In this document: piece after piece, positions 23,763-35,943 of the stretch | Layout of the letters: every line of letters starts with the position of its first letter | Position numbering within the stretch: position 1 is the stretch's first letter | Source: Malania oleifera | Lineage: Eukaryota; Streptophyta; Magnoliopsida; Santalales; Ximeniaceae | DNA length: 64,000 nucleotides | NCBI RefSeq assembly: GCF_029873635.1 | Contig: NC_080428.1 | Span: 69,330,101-69,394,100 of the forward strand | Direction: 5' to 3' | The notes under the pieces: generated by a model | What the model saw: the letters and a program-made list of their open reading frames with translations, nothing else | Database searches by the model: none | Told to the model about the DNA's origin: nothing | Position numbers and translations under genes: made by a program

Positions 23763-25032
23763 CATCAAATCCGCACATGTCTTACACTACTAGATTCTCC
23801 GGTCGCAGCCTTCCCGGAATAACCACTGGGCAGTTTCCTAACATCTTACTACATATTATTACACTCCTAGTCGGTGTAGCCACAGACAACCACTCATCCA
23901 TCACTTGGGTTTCAACCTTACACAGTTTCACAAAACTTGCAGATATAAAAGAATGGGTTGCTCCCGAATCAAATAAGGCAACAACTTTATTCGAAAGCAA
24001 TAACATGGTATCTGTTACCACGTTTCTAGCATGCTCAGCATTGGCTGGAGTAAGCAAGTACACCCTTGCCAGAGCCGTGTTTGCCTGATAGTTTTCTTGA
24101 GGCATCTGATTACTTCCACGATTATGGCTCGGTGCAGGCGCATTGCTCCTTTGTGCCTGACAGCTTCGGGACATGTGGTCTGATTTGCCACAGTTGTAGC
24201 AGTTTCCCATGAATGACTGACATTCACCATCATACCATTTACGACATCTGGTGCATTGTGCGGAAGATGAGTCCCCTTGAGGACCCTGTCGTTCGGTATT
24301 CTGGCGATAACCCGAACCATAATTCTTCTTCTTCCACTGTCTCTCTCGAGGGTCAGTTTGAGAACTAGAAGATACTGGACTTTTCTTATGTTCTTGTACC
24401 ACCTTATCCCACTGGAGGTCAGCCTCAACTATGGTGGCTTTATCCACCAGAACAGAAAACTCTCAAATTAGCAGTATTTCTTCAAGCCTGCGTATGCCCT
24501 TCCTCATACCCTTCTCAAACCTCTGAGTCTTCTCACACTCATTTGAGACAAAAAACGGCACGAAACGAGATAGCTCGATGTATCTGGCAGCATATCTCTG
24601 CACCATCAAGGTTCCCTGAGTTAGGCTCGAAAACTCATCGGCCTTCGCATCATGAGTGGAAACCGGGAAGTATCTTTCAAAAAATACCTTATTGAAGCGA
24701 CTCCAAGTCATACCAGATGGACTAGCTCTCTACTTCTCAAGCGGACTTACAGTAGTCCACCATCTGTTAGCTTCTCCTGCCAGTTGAAAAGTAGAATAGA
24801 GAACCTTTTGCTGGTTAGTGTAGTGCAGAACTTCCAATATATTCTCGGTCTTCTACACCCAGTTCTCTGCTACTATCCAATTGGGTCCTCTAGTAAACGT
24901 CGGAGGGTGCATGTGGATGAACCTCTCTATGGTACAATCCATAGTAGTTGGAGAATGCTCATGTACAGAAGGAGACCCATCACTCGCAGTCTCCTCGGAA
25001 CCACTATTTAAGTTGTTATCTTTGAGCTTCAT
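23763..25032 (-). pseudogene. Gypsy element 1 gag and start of protease
   Basis: The start codon at 25032 (MKLKDNN) opens gag. It continues with a capsid part (MTWSRFNKVFFERYFPVSTH at 24650-24711, then ARYIELSRFVPFF), a zinc knuckle CYNCGKSDHMSRSC, and the aspartic protease motif LFDSGATHSFIS near 23900-23990. Several stops and frameshifts occur. Coding is cut at FNMCGFD by the solo LTR and resumes as VILGMD at 22112. Confidence 0.85.
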
Positions 25033-25361
25033 TCTGCAAGTAGGATAGGAATCGATTAGAATTCATATATCATACACAATTAATACAATCATTGAAAACT
25101 AATCATATTAACTACAACTCTTATGGGTCTAGGTCTGTCCAACCATACCGACACAAAACCATCAATGGTTTGCCTTGGTTTTACTGAAATCGTCATTCCA
25201 AGAAAAACACTAAAATACCGCCAATGAATCTCTATCTAGCTACAAGACAATCCTCAACCTACTTTACCCATTCACTACATTCCTGTACTCTGGTATGTAC
25301 ACATATTCACGCCTAAACAAGTCTACAAGACCTAATAACTTAGTTTAGTCTTATACCAAGC

Positions 25362-27179
25362 TATCACGCCCCGAATCCGCAGATGAGCCCTAGGTGTGAT
25401 TTTAGTAACCTAACATATTTCTATATCATTTTAAACATACATAATACTACACTAAATAAGGGTCTGACTCCATGGGGTATACGTACCCTATACACATCCA
25501 CATACATATACATACACATCACATACGCAGCGGAAATGTTCTTTTTAATACATATAACGTACCATACTAGAGTCTATACATAACCAGAATTTATGCTCCA
25601 AAATGCAGTACATACCTCGGGTGCCTACAAAACCCAACAACGACAACCTGGTTACAAAATCCGTACTTACACAAGTACTATACGCAGCTAACCGACAACC
25701 ATGCTCCTGTTACGCTAGGACACTAGTGATGGCTACTCGAAGGACCTAAAAAAAATATTTGTATATTTGGGGTGAGACACCTTTCAGTAAAGAAGAAACA
25801 TGTTATATTAGTGTGTGACATACGAGTGTTATTTCGACATAAAACATAACATGATACAGTTCCAGTATTTTCACAATCCAGTTCCAGTACATACGATACA
25901 AAACATACGGTCAGTGTCGTCACACTCTTCAGCCGAAATCGGCCGCATTACATGGAGCACCCGATAACTTGGCATTAGCCGAAGCCCCACAGAGATATTG
26001 TTGCTAATACGGTGTCAACTCACACCCATCGGTGATCAATCGGAACAAACAGGCGATATTTCATACCCTCAGATATAGAGCCGGACACTCTCGCCCACGG
26101 TATTTAGCCGAGACATGGCGTTTCACAAAACCTGGAACAATTTAGAACTCATGTTACTATACCTCTCAGCTTGCGGTAAATAGCCGTCACAATTGTTTTC
26201 ACAAAACCTGGAACATTCACATACAACAGTTTATTCAACATTTATTTGGTATTCAACAAATCATATCATTTTCAATTCGAGAATGCAGTTTAATACAAAT
26301 ATAGGTACGGTTATCTCAATATCATAGTTTTATACAACATATGATTTTCCAATAAAAATAGAGATGATACTCGAAACTCTCAAATTTTTTCAAAACAGTA
26401 ATTCAAAAATCTCGTATTTTTACCCAATAGATTTTCCCAAATAAGTAGCCAAATTATACATACAGTCGTAAACTACATGTTTATCGATTTTGATTTAAAA
26501 AATAACTGATATAAATATAATCCCCTTACCTTAACATGAAAACCAAAACACGAGCTCAATGGCTCCAAAACTACGAACCGCCCCAAAACTTAAACATCAA
26601 AGAACTATACTTCACTATAATTCTTGTTACTACATATATATCGAAACGAAAACGAAATTGGACCATTACCTTGGTTTCGGGTCAAAACCCAAAAATCCTC
26701 AAAATGAAATTCTGATCTGCTATCCTCGAAGAGATTCTCCTCCTGATCCATGTAACAACGTTGGATTGTTGATTCTGACAATAGACGGCCCGAAATCCTA
26801 GAGAGAGAGAGAGAGGGTATTCAAGTTCTATAGAGAGAGATTTTTGGTTTTCTTCTTAACTATGCAAGCTGAAAGATATTTATAAACAAGTTGACTTGAC
26901 TAGACTTGTCAACGAGATGACGTCCTCGTTGATGAGCTGCAGAAGGAAGTTCGTCGACGTCAAGGTGAACTAGTCGATGAGCCTAAGATTTCAGGATTTC
27001 CCAAAATCTCTCGGTATCTCCTCGTCAATGAACCACTGAAACTCGTCGCCGAGCTGTACAAGAGACTTCGTCAACGAGAAAAGAAGTCTCGTCGACGAGT
27101 CCTGCTGATTTTTACCTTTTAAATTTTCCTTCTCTTTTCTCATTTATTTAATACACCTATCTCAGGTCGGGTTCTTACA
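25362..27179 (-). repeat. Gypsy element 1, 5' LTR
   Basis: An 1818-bp LTR aligning throughout with 16786-18712. Its first bases are TATCACGCC instead of TGTCATGCC, so the inner terminus has mutated. It lacks the 56-bp duplication and one copy of a 41-bp repeat present in the 3' LTR (18597-18660). Confidence 0.9.
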
Positions 27180-27184
27180 GTCTA

Positions 27185-27629
27185 TCACTCAAATTTCTTG
27201 ATCATACTCATTCTAAATTTCAGCAGCATCTCCCTATAGTTCTCCAAGTACACAAGATGAGGGAAGTAAACATGTTGCTAGCTAGTTTTTCATCAGTAAC
27301 AAATTGTCATGACACCTCACTATACACCTAGAGAACATAAATAGATACACTCATGACATATGTAATGAGAATGAACAAAGCATAAACGATGACAACAATG
27401 TAAATACAAATTCCTAAACTGTCCATGCATTAGACAATTCAAGAATGGTTGAAATACAAACATCACTAATCGTAAATAAAACAAATAATTAATATATTCC
27501 TTTGATTATTAATCTAGATAATTTGACTAATAATCAACTGAATATTAATTTATTTGTCTCACATTTACAAAAGACATAAATGTATAGTAAAGATTCTTGA
27601 ATGGGTCTAAGTTTCAATGAGCACAAGCA
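27185..27629. other. CACTA 5' region remnant, no gene seen
   Basis: This AT-rich stretch between the gypsy duplication and the LINE poly-T should be part of the CACTA 5' region by position. No domain, repeat or RNA gene was recognised. Confidence 0.5.
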
Positions 27630-27839
27630 TTTTTTTTATTTTTTTGGAAATAGCCGGAAGCCACGCACATAGCGGCCCCATCCCAAGTTTATTAATAACC
27701 CTCACTTATGGCGGAGGAATACTGTGGAAACAAAAAGACACTTGTGGCTTGCATAATAACCAATAAAATACCCCATGCATCAAAGAATAAAACAAGCCTA
27801 TACCAAAACCAAAAGGAAACCAACTAAACATACCTTATA

Positions 27840-28244
27840 TAAGTCGTACCCATTTTATCCAATCTATACAAACCTTTGATAACTTTAGGAAGTTGACTAC
27901 TATTTGTAAACAAACTATTCCTCCCCATGACACCTTGTCGAGCCAAAGCATCCGTCACTTTATTCCCTTCTTTATACAAATAATTTATAGAAAAATATAC
28001 TCATTCCAATAAACTAATAAGCTGCTTCCAAAAATCTCACAAATATGACAAAGAGCATTTATTGGATCTTTTCCAATTTACTACAATATTCGAATCACAT
28101 TTAATATCAATACTAGTATAACCCAATTGTTTGTAAAGTTTTATTCTTTCCATCACTACTTTCAATTCAGCTTCATTATTGGAACAAGAACCAAAATATT
28201 TTGAAAAACCAAAAATAAAAGAACATGTACAGTCTCTAAGGATG
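27840..28244 (-). pseudogene. LINE ORF2 RNase H, C-terminal part
   Basis: Continues from GGGDIL across the nested insertion as RDCTCSFIFGFSKYFG, then SNNEAELKVVMERIKLYKQL, IKCDSNIVVNW and LYKEGNKVTDALARQGVMG. This is the plant-LINE RNase H with its E, D and terminal H-equivalent regions. Stops interrupt it. It ends about 200 bp before the poly-A tail; that 3' trailer contains a module also found in the gypsy elements. Confidence 0.8.
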
Positions 28245-30515
28245 TGTTAGTTTTGGTACAACCCCAAGAGGGGGGTGAATTTGGAATTTAAAAATTATCA
28301 CCTAGATCAATCGGTTTAACAGTAATATTACACAACTTAGGGTCAATCTATGCAATCAACAAATAAATATACACGTGTAGTAAAAGTAAAGTGTGGAAAA
28401 GGAAACAATACACGCAATATGTTATTGAGGTTTGACCAAATTGTCTACGTCCCCGCCTTGGCTACACCAACATAAGGATTCCACTATGGCTCACTTAACG
28501 GGTGGAGCGGCAGCGGTTACAACCAGGTCAATTTAAGGGGCTGACCTCAACTAACACGCCTTAGCAGGATGATGCAACTAACTTTCCTAACCGAATCTAA
28601 GCCAGTCTAGGACTATTTAACAGGGCTAGTCTCCCTCTCCAGGCCCATACCTGGAATACAACAAATGATATGAAATTTTTGTATATAGGAATATGCGTTT
28701 TCACAAGCAGATATGTACTACAATACGCACAGTATAATCAATACACTACCAAAAGATAAGATTTGATAAGTTCAGTGTAGTCTAAGTGTCTACTCTCAAA
28801 TATTTATACAAATATTGTAATCAGTGCGTGAGAGTGTAAATGATATGATCTTTGTGTCAAATAATGATTTCAATTACAACGCACAAACAAAGACTACAAA
28901 CATACTTCAAATATCTCAATAAATAATTTTTCTCAATATAAACCACAAGGGATATTCAAAAATGGTTTGTAAAAATTTATTTGATCTTTGTATCAAGATG
29001 ATAATATCATTCAAAATATATTGCAACAAAGATCTTCAACACGCTAACAAATATCTCAAAATGTTTTTCTCAAGATAAATCATAAGAGATATTTTAAATC
29101 GCTTTGTAAAATAGTATTTATCTTCAAGCACACTTCAAATACTTTCAAAAAATATTTTTATCAAAATAAACTACAAAAGATATTTGAAATTTATTTGTAA
29201 ACTATTATTTCACAACCAAAATACAATATGAACTCTTGAGTATTGCAATGAAAATGTAAAACTCAAAAGCCCTAAGAAGTTTTTCTACGGAAGACTTATT
29301 TACGAAGCCCTCTAGAAAAATTAGAAGCTTACTCTCTATGAAAATAATTTTCAATCTGAACAAGCAAGAGAGTTTAAACTTGACGAGATAAAATACGAGA
29401 ATACTCTTACAAAGAAGTATTTGTAATATGAAAGAGTAAGAGGAATAGTATATGGCTTGAATATGAAATTTTGGCTTTTTGAAAATCAGAGGATATTTGC
29501 TAATTATTATTGCTAATCTCATACTAATTTTTGCAAATAAATGAGTATATATAGAGTTCCCAAAAAATATAACCATTTAGAACATATAGGGTATTATTAA
29601 GATTGTTTAAAAACATTTTAGCATAATTAATCCTATTTAAAAAATTTAATGCGGTAAAAAATAATGTCCAACCCGAGAGCACCAGTTGATCGAAGGTGAG
29701 GTTTGGTTGATCAAGTGTCCAAGTTTAGTCGACCGGATAAAATTTGAACTGAAAGTTCGGTCGACCAGACAATAGGGTTCCAAGGTAATTTTTCATTTCC
29801 ACGCGGTTCGGTCGACTAGGTGATTTTGAATTGAGTGGTTCAGTCGACCGAACAGTTGGCCAAACACACGTGGGAACTCGGTCGACCAGGTGGTTGGTTA
29901 AAGCAATAGGTGCGGTTGACCATATGGTCAAACTATTGATCAGGAGAGAGTTCGGTCGATCGGGTAACTTGAACTGGGTAGGATTTGGTTGATCATGTTA
30001 TAGTCAAACTATTGACCTGGTGACTGGTTCGGTCGATTGATAGATTTATACTTGTGAAGTACGGTCGACCGAACATACATTTTTAATGTATTTCAGTTCT
30101 ATTTCTTTGTACACAGACCCTATTCATGTGATGTTTATTTTTAATGTAATAGGAAACTTTTTCATGCAGATTTTTGGGTCCTAAGGTCAGTGCAAGGCAT
30201 TTGAGAATTAATCTTAAAAATTTGGCGTCGGTCGATCCTAAGGTCCATCTATGGTCTTGAGCTTATTCATCCTACCATGCAGGTAAGACATTAATTATTA
30301 CAGATCACGTTCCTATGTTACTATTTCAGACTTAAATAAAGGATTAAATTACATTACAACATGAAAAATTTTTCAGGGTTTTCAGGTCTTCACTTCATGT
30401 GCCATGTGCGTACACCATAAGATACTTCTAATTGGTCCTACACACAAACTCATCAACCATTAAATACCAGAGTATTTGTCATAATCAAAACAGGATATGA
30501 CCAATAAGGTCAATA
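28245..30515 (+). mobile_element. LTR-like insertion inside the LINE
   Basis: Begins TGTTAGTTTTGGTACAACCC, with the AAGAGGGGGGTGAATTTGG phrase typical of some plant LTRs, and is flanked by GGATG at 28240-28244 and 30516-30520. Using one GGATG copy restores the RNase H frame (GGGDIL/RDC). The far end reads TCAATA rather than a canonical CA, so it has mutated or is incomplete. The 2271-bp interior has no gene. Between 29690 and 30075 it carries about 11 GGTCGACC-like palindromes. Strand is assigned from the TG start only. Confidence 0.7.
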
Positions 30516-33500
30516 GGATGTCACCACCACCCTCCGGCCCTTGGTTCTCTAAGCTGTTCCCATCCAAATTTAGTTTCAACCTCCCTTGCCTCGATTTTAG
30601 TCATTTCACACATTGCATAGTTTTATTCCTTTTATTCATAATTTGCACGTATAGATTTTATAATATCCGAATATTAGCATCATTTAAATGAGTCATAATT
30701 GTCATATTCTTACTTAAAACCCCCACCCAATTCTTAATGGACAGCCACACATCTGTACTACTCTCCAATTTTCCCTCCATTCTAGCCACACATGTCCTAT
30801 TAAACAAGGAATCAAGTCCATCAATATTTCCAATTGAGAGTATTGGGAAGTCCTATTAAACCACATTTGGACTATTTCTTTCTAGCTTTGGTGTATAAGG
30901 AAAGGTACACCTACCTCTACCGACACCTTCCTTCATACATCAGCAGCAAGATCTCCTTTATTCAAAACATGCTCCACATCTTCTGATTGCCTCATTTTAC
31001 AACAATCACATGTCAAAGCAAGTGATACCCCCACCTTTCTTATCTTTTCATCAACGCTTAAGCACTCAAAAGTAGCCTTCCACATACAGATAGCAATTTT
31101 CATCGGTAACCATTTGTTCCAAACCCACTTTTCCCAATCAAACTTTGGAGCTCTAACTCTGATAATATCTCATGCCGACTTTGTATTAAAGTAACCATTC
31201 TTTTCCAGGAGCCATATCAGGATGTCCGAAGAGTTTCTAAGTTTTTCAACTCTTTCCATCACTTCTTCCACTTTATTAAAACCCAGAATCTTTTGCAAAT
31301 TTTCCACATCCTACACATTATTAATAACCAAATCTTTTAATCTGATATGTGAATGTGTACCATCTAGAAATTTTGAAAAAAAGGTCCAAAATCCAGAAAC
31401 TTATCATACCATAATTTTACATCTTCTTCTCTAACCTTTTACTTAGATTTACTTAATAGCTCAGACATACATTGCAGAATTTTCCTTCAAAAAGAAGAAT
31501 CCCATCCATGTGGCCTGTAAAGAGCAATATGTCCTCCTTTAACATATTTAGCTTTAAAAAATCTAGCTCATAAAGAATTTTGTGTTAATAACTGCCAACC
31601 AAACTTCATAAACAATGACTGTTGCACTTCTGAAATGTCCCTTACTCTTATGCCCCCCTCCTCCACAAGATCACACAATTTCTTCCAAGCCCTCAATTTC
31701 ATTTTTTCTTTCCCATCCTTAAATTCCTAGAAAAAAGAAGCAAACATGCTTTGTATTTTTTTTATCACCAGTTTCGAGGCATTTAGAACAACTAACAAAT
31801 GTACTAACATGCTTGAAAGCACATATCTCAACAAAACTAGACGTCAAAATGACAGTTCTTCAATTTACCATCCACGATTGGCACTCTCAAATACGTAAAA
31901 GGAAATTTATCTTCAATAAAACTAGTCTCTTGTAGAATTTCTCTCTTCCTATGAGCACCCAACTTCTTTGAGAAAAAAATAGCTGATTTATCTTTATTCA
32001 CTATTTGGCCAATCCAGTTTTCATACTCCTTGATCACCTCCATTAATTGTCTAATTGATTTTTTACCAGTATTAGCAAATATAACAACATCATCCGTGTA
32101 CATTAAATGCGATATAATAGGAGCACCACTCAGATGCACAAATGGTAAAATCCGCTTCTCAGTCATCTTTTTTTGAATTAATTTAGAAAGAACTTCTTCC
32201 ATAATGATGAAAATATGGGGAACAGATCCCCCTACCTCAAACCCCTTTTTGACTTGAAGAGACCCCTGTAAGTGTCATGCATTATAATAGAAAATCATGG
32301 AGTAGAAATACAATTTTGAATCAACTTACAAAGACAATCTGGAAAACCAAGAGCATAAAAAATCTGACCTACCACCTGCCACTCCACTCGATTATACGCT
32401 TTGCTCATGTCAAGTTTTAGCATCATATTGCCTTCTCTCACCCGCCTATGTAATAACTTTATCATCTCTTGAGCAAGCGTTATATTTTCAAAAATACTCA
32501 TCCTTTTCACAAAAGCACCTTGCTCAAGTGATATTAAATCACCTATCACCAACGATAGCTTGTCAACAAGGATTTTGGAGAAAATTTTATAGATTATGTT
32601 ACAAAAGCTTATCGAGCGAAATTTTTCAAAAGATTGAGGATCCTTTACTTTTGGAATAATAACTATATAAAAGGAATAAAAATACTGAGGCAACATATCA
32701 CCTTTGAAGAACGCCTTTACTGTTTCCATAACATCATTTTTAATAATCTTCTAGCAGGTAAGATAGAAAAAAGACCCAAAACCATCCGGTCCCGGGCTAC
32801 TGTCCATAAAAATAGAAGAAATAGATGCATATACCTCCTCCTTAGTCGGTTCTTCCTTCAGCTGTCTTTTAGAATCCCCAGAAGCCACTGATTGGATAAT
32901 ACTGTCCAGATTTGGCCTTTGCACTGAACTATTCTGCTCTAAGAATTGCTCAAAATAATTCACAGCCTCATCGTGAACCATCTGCATATTTTCTAGCGCC
33001 GAACCATCAGGAAGCACCATTGAATTCACACAAGAGTTACGCCTTCTTTGCGCAATCACTACATGGAAGAAGTTTGAATTTTGGTCACCATCAGTTAGCC
33101 ATTTTTTCTTTGCTTGCTACGCTAGCCTTGTCTCTCCCTTTCTATACCGTATCTCAATTTCAGCCTTAGAAACAAGGAACTCTTCTTCAACTGATTCTGA
33201 GTACTCTGCCTACTCAAAATTCTTATATTTTTCTACCCTTTCCTCCAACTCTTATAAGATACCACCAACACGACCAAAAGTCTTTTGATTCCACACCTTA
33301 AGCCTTTGTTTTAGCCTTTTCAATTTATCCACCAATTTACAAAACCCTGAATCCGCCACTATATGTTCTCTCCACGATGTTTCAACCGTTTTCAAAAAAT
33401 TCCCATGCGATGTCCACATGTTCTAAAATCTAAAAGGCACTGGCCCATACCTCTCCATACTCGCACCCAAATGTAATATGATAGGAGAATGATCTGAAGT

Positions 33501-34149
33501 ATTTCTTTTCAACAATGATGTCTTAACTTCACTGTATTTTATAGAAAAAAACATTATTAATCAGCACCCTATCAAGTTTCGCCCAACTTCTCATCAATCC
33601 TTGATGACCATTACACAAGAAAAATTAACTTCCTTCGAATATGAGATCCAATAAATCACATCTATTAATATAACCATTGAATTCAGCCATAGACGAACTC
33701 AAGCGAGGTCGAACTCCCACCCTTTCCTCATCTTACCGAATTACATTAAAATATCACATAATAAACCAAGCCACATCAAACCTCGAAATCCCCTAAAGTT
33801 GTTCCCATAATTCTCTTCTCTCAATATAATAACATTTAGCGTACACAAAGGTAAAAAGTAGAGAGCCTCTATCATCTGTTAACAAAACTGTCAAACATTG
33901 ATTTGAAGCACCCATCCAATCAACCTAAACATTATCTTTCCAGAACAGCCAAATCTTCCCACATTCCTCTACATTAGAACAAAATTTAGTAAATTGCAAA
34001 TACACCGCCCACCTTTGTATCTTCTCCACATCTTGAAAAGGTTTGGAAATAGCTAAAATCGAAACTTTCTGATCTTTCAAAATTTGTTTTAATCTCCTCT
34101 TCGACGTGCCCAACCCTCTTACATTCAAAAATATAACTTTGTCAATCAT
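30516..34149 (-). pseudogene. LINE ORF2: endonuclease, RT, zf-RVT, start of RNase H
   Basis: Starts MIDKVIFLNVRGLGTSKRR (APE endonuclease, 34149). RT spans about 33059-31600: FMDSSPGPDGFG, LPQYFYSFYIVIIPK, LDMSKAYNRVEWQ and the active site LMYTDDVVIFA (YTDD where FADD is usual). A zf-RVT domain follows near 30960-31130 (SVDEKIRKVGVSLALTCDCC). RNase H begins LNLDG...NQGPEGGGDIL at 30520-30590. The frame is broken at several places. ORF2 copied the LINE RNA at the nicked target in its intact form. Confidence 0.82.
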
Positions 34150-34655
34150 AAGTTCAATTTTTGAGGCACTGCCTTAACCCTCTTAGAATTTCTCATTATC
34201 TTCTTTATTTCTTCCTTCCGATACACCCACTGACACATTACTTGGATTAGAACAATATTATTTTTGAGTATCAATGCAAACCTTCATATCTTCCTCAGAT
34301 AACACGTCATAATTATCCCTACACACCACACCCTCCTTTTCCCCCTCTTTCTCATCCACCTCCTCCACAATAAACTCCTCCCCATCCTTATCATTTTCAA
34401 CTTCTCCCCCCCCCCCCCCTCTTCATCAAAAACTATAATTTCCCAAGCAGTCCTAGAACAACCACCCCCCCTAACACACCTGACTTATAATCTTAAAAAA
34501 ATTTAGCTTTCTCTCTACTATTCTTCTTTACCAAGTCACTTCATCCATTTTATGTGTACTCGTATTACTAACCTCATTCACAACTTCTTTATTTTTCTCA
34601 TTCACATTCAAAGGATCACTTACATCTTCATTTTTTTTCCTTCCACCCTCTGATC

Positions 34656-35484
34656 CTAAATCCGCAAAACAGGACATTCCTCTTCTACTATCACATTTCC
34701 TTTTCTACCCACTTCTTTCCAAATCATCCCATCTATCTCCTTCCTTATACCTACCTTCCTTTTATCTTTAGGCTTTACTCCAAACCGACATACCACATCA
34801 GTGTGACCTTGCCTACAACATTTATTACAATGGAAACTCCTCTTCTCGTATATTACCCTTTGCCAACTTAGTTTTTTTCCTACCACCAACGAAAAGCCCT
34901 CCACAAGATCCTTCTACAAATCCACTTCGACACACAATCTTGCACCATTGGTTCGTGTTCTATATAATGTGGCATTATCCGTACCCAAAAATCTACCAAA
35001 TCTAGTGGCAAAACTCTATAAACAGTCCAGTCTATATAAATGTAAAGGCAAACCTGGTAAGAAAATCCATTGTGATGCAATCGATGGCTCCTTGTTGACA
35101 TCAAAATTCACGAACTAGTTAAAAAGTCGAAATTGGCACCCTGCCACCCATCTTCCTTCTCGTGCCCATGCATGAATGTACTCATTTTCATTTACCAAAT
35201 GCAACAAGACATGATAGTTGTCCATAAAACTTATCATTGGAACTTCAGAAAGACCCCAAGATTGGATAATATGCCTCCGAAGGACATCGATAGATGGCCT
35301 TGCAGAAATAAATTTAAGCTCCAACGCAAACTTCAGATCCTCAGCAGCTCTTTTCATCTCCATATCCGAGAAAGCAAATCCTAATTCCCTATTAATCAGT
35401 TCCGGCTTCTTCAAAGGGATTTTGAATTTCGAAGATGGAATTTACCTCTTCAATGCTTCTGCAAATGATTTTCCACCAGTGACT
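34656..35484 (-). pseudogene. LINE ORF1 (nucleic-acid-binding protein)
   Basis: The minus strand gives VTGGKSFAEALKR, then LINRELGFAFSDMEMKRAAE and WGLSEVPMISFMDNYHVLLH (DUF4283-like), IASQWIFLPGLPLHLYRLDC, and a zinc knuckle CNKCCRQGHTDVVC. In plant LINEs this protein coats the RNA. It is broken by TAG/TAA stops (after FAEALKR and QFRLFN) and starts within the domain, so the N-terminus is missing. It lies upstream of ORF2 in the same direction. Confidence 0.75.
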
Positions 35485-35811
35485 AATGTGACTATTAGCG
35501 ATGGTCGACAACGTCACTACTAATAGAGTATTAGTAATAAAAAATTTCATCACTAATATCTGATAAATCGTTAATAATATTTTTGCACAATAGTTTGAGT
35601 GGTAAAATCTACTTTTACTAACGAAACTATTAGTGACAAACAAAAATTATCACTGATAATTCATTATTAGTGATGGATACGAGTTTCGTCACTAATGACT
35701 TAATTATTAGTGACGAATTTGTTCTTTGTCACTGATAGCGCATTATTAGTGATGATTTTTGCTTCATCACTAATACTTTTGTCACTAAAAAGACCATTTT
35801 TTATTGTGGTG
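35475..35811. repeat. CACTA right subterminal repeats
   Basis: Direct and inverted TTAGTGA(C/T)GA motifs (ATTAGTGATGG, CGTCACTAATGAC and similar) matching those at the left end, ending in the inverted terminus at 35806-35811. Only about 330 bp, half the length of the left array. Confidence 0.8.
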
Positions 35812-35943
35812 GGGTAGGTGAAATGCATGTCTCCGGCCTCCAGCGCTCCACAAATATCGTCGCCAAATGCCAATCCAACTTGATGTGGCCTATCCGATAT
35901 AAATTGTAGAATCATGCTATACGGATCCAATCAATGATGCGGT
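35812..35943 (-). pseudogene. PMD pseudogene, middle segment
   Basis: Minus-strand translation gives FYNLYRIGHIKLDWHLATIF followed by VERWRPET, the signature centre of the plant mobile domain (usual form GFYxVYRxGxIQLDWxLITALVERWRPETHTFHLP). A TGA replaces the expected Gly codon before FYN, and a small indel disturbs the HTFHLP motif right at the CACTA junction. The segment is bounded on the right by the GCGGT target duplication of the solo LTR and on the left by the CACTA terminus. Confidence 0.8.

Larger units (their letters stand above)
16786..27179 (-). mobile_element. Ty3/gypsy chromovirus (Tekay/Del-like), complete but dead
   Basis: Two LTRs, 16786-18712 and 25362-27179, enclose gag, protease, RT, RNase H, integrase and chromodomain on the minus strand. 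The outer ends TGTCATGCC and TTCTTACA are flanked by a perfect 5-bp duplication GTCTA (16781-16785 and 27180-27184). A purine tract (minus strand) lies at 18713-18727 and a degenerate initiator-Met tRNA primer site at 25347-25358. The insertion is upstream of the TNP2 start of the host CACTA. A solo LTR (22113-23762) is nested within protease. Confidence 0.93.
27630..35484 (-). mobile_element. LINE (L1-type with RNase H), degenerate
   Basis: A minus-strand non-LTR element. The poly-A tail appears as a T-tract at 27630-27646. Reading from the right it shows ORF1 (DUF4283-like plus zinc knuckle), ORF2 endonuclease start, RT, zf-RVT and RNase H. The 5' end is cut abruptly at the CACTA subterminal repeats (about 35484). 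No target duplication was found, so the right boundary may be rearranged. An LTR-like insertion (28245-30515) splits RNase H. Confidence 0.85.
4808..35811 (-). mobile_element. CACTA (En/Spm) transposon, degenerate, with nested insertions
   Basis: Termini are CACTACGAAAAAGATGACTT at 4808 and, on the minus strand from 35811, CACCACAATAAAAAATGG; both lead into TTTTAGTGAC motifs. Subterminal repeats occur at both ends. Gene content is CACTA-specific: TNP2 and a TnpA/PTTA-like gene, both minus. It inserted in the PMD gene: the HLP motif on the right continues as DEATITL on the left. The 3-bp flanks (ACG left, GGG right) do not match, so the duplication is lost or diverged. About 31 kb long, of which at least 18 kb is later insertions. 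Confidence 0.8.

Noticed and set aside
30497..30691. Plus-strand frame over the LINE
   Set aside because: Antisense to LINE RNase H (NQGPEGGGDIL on the minus strand).
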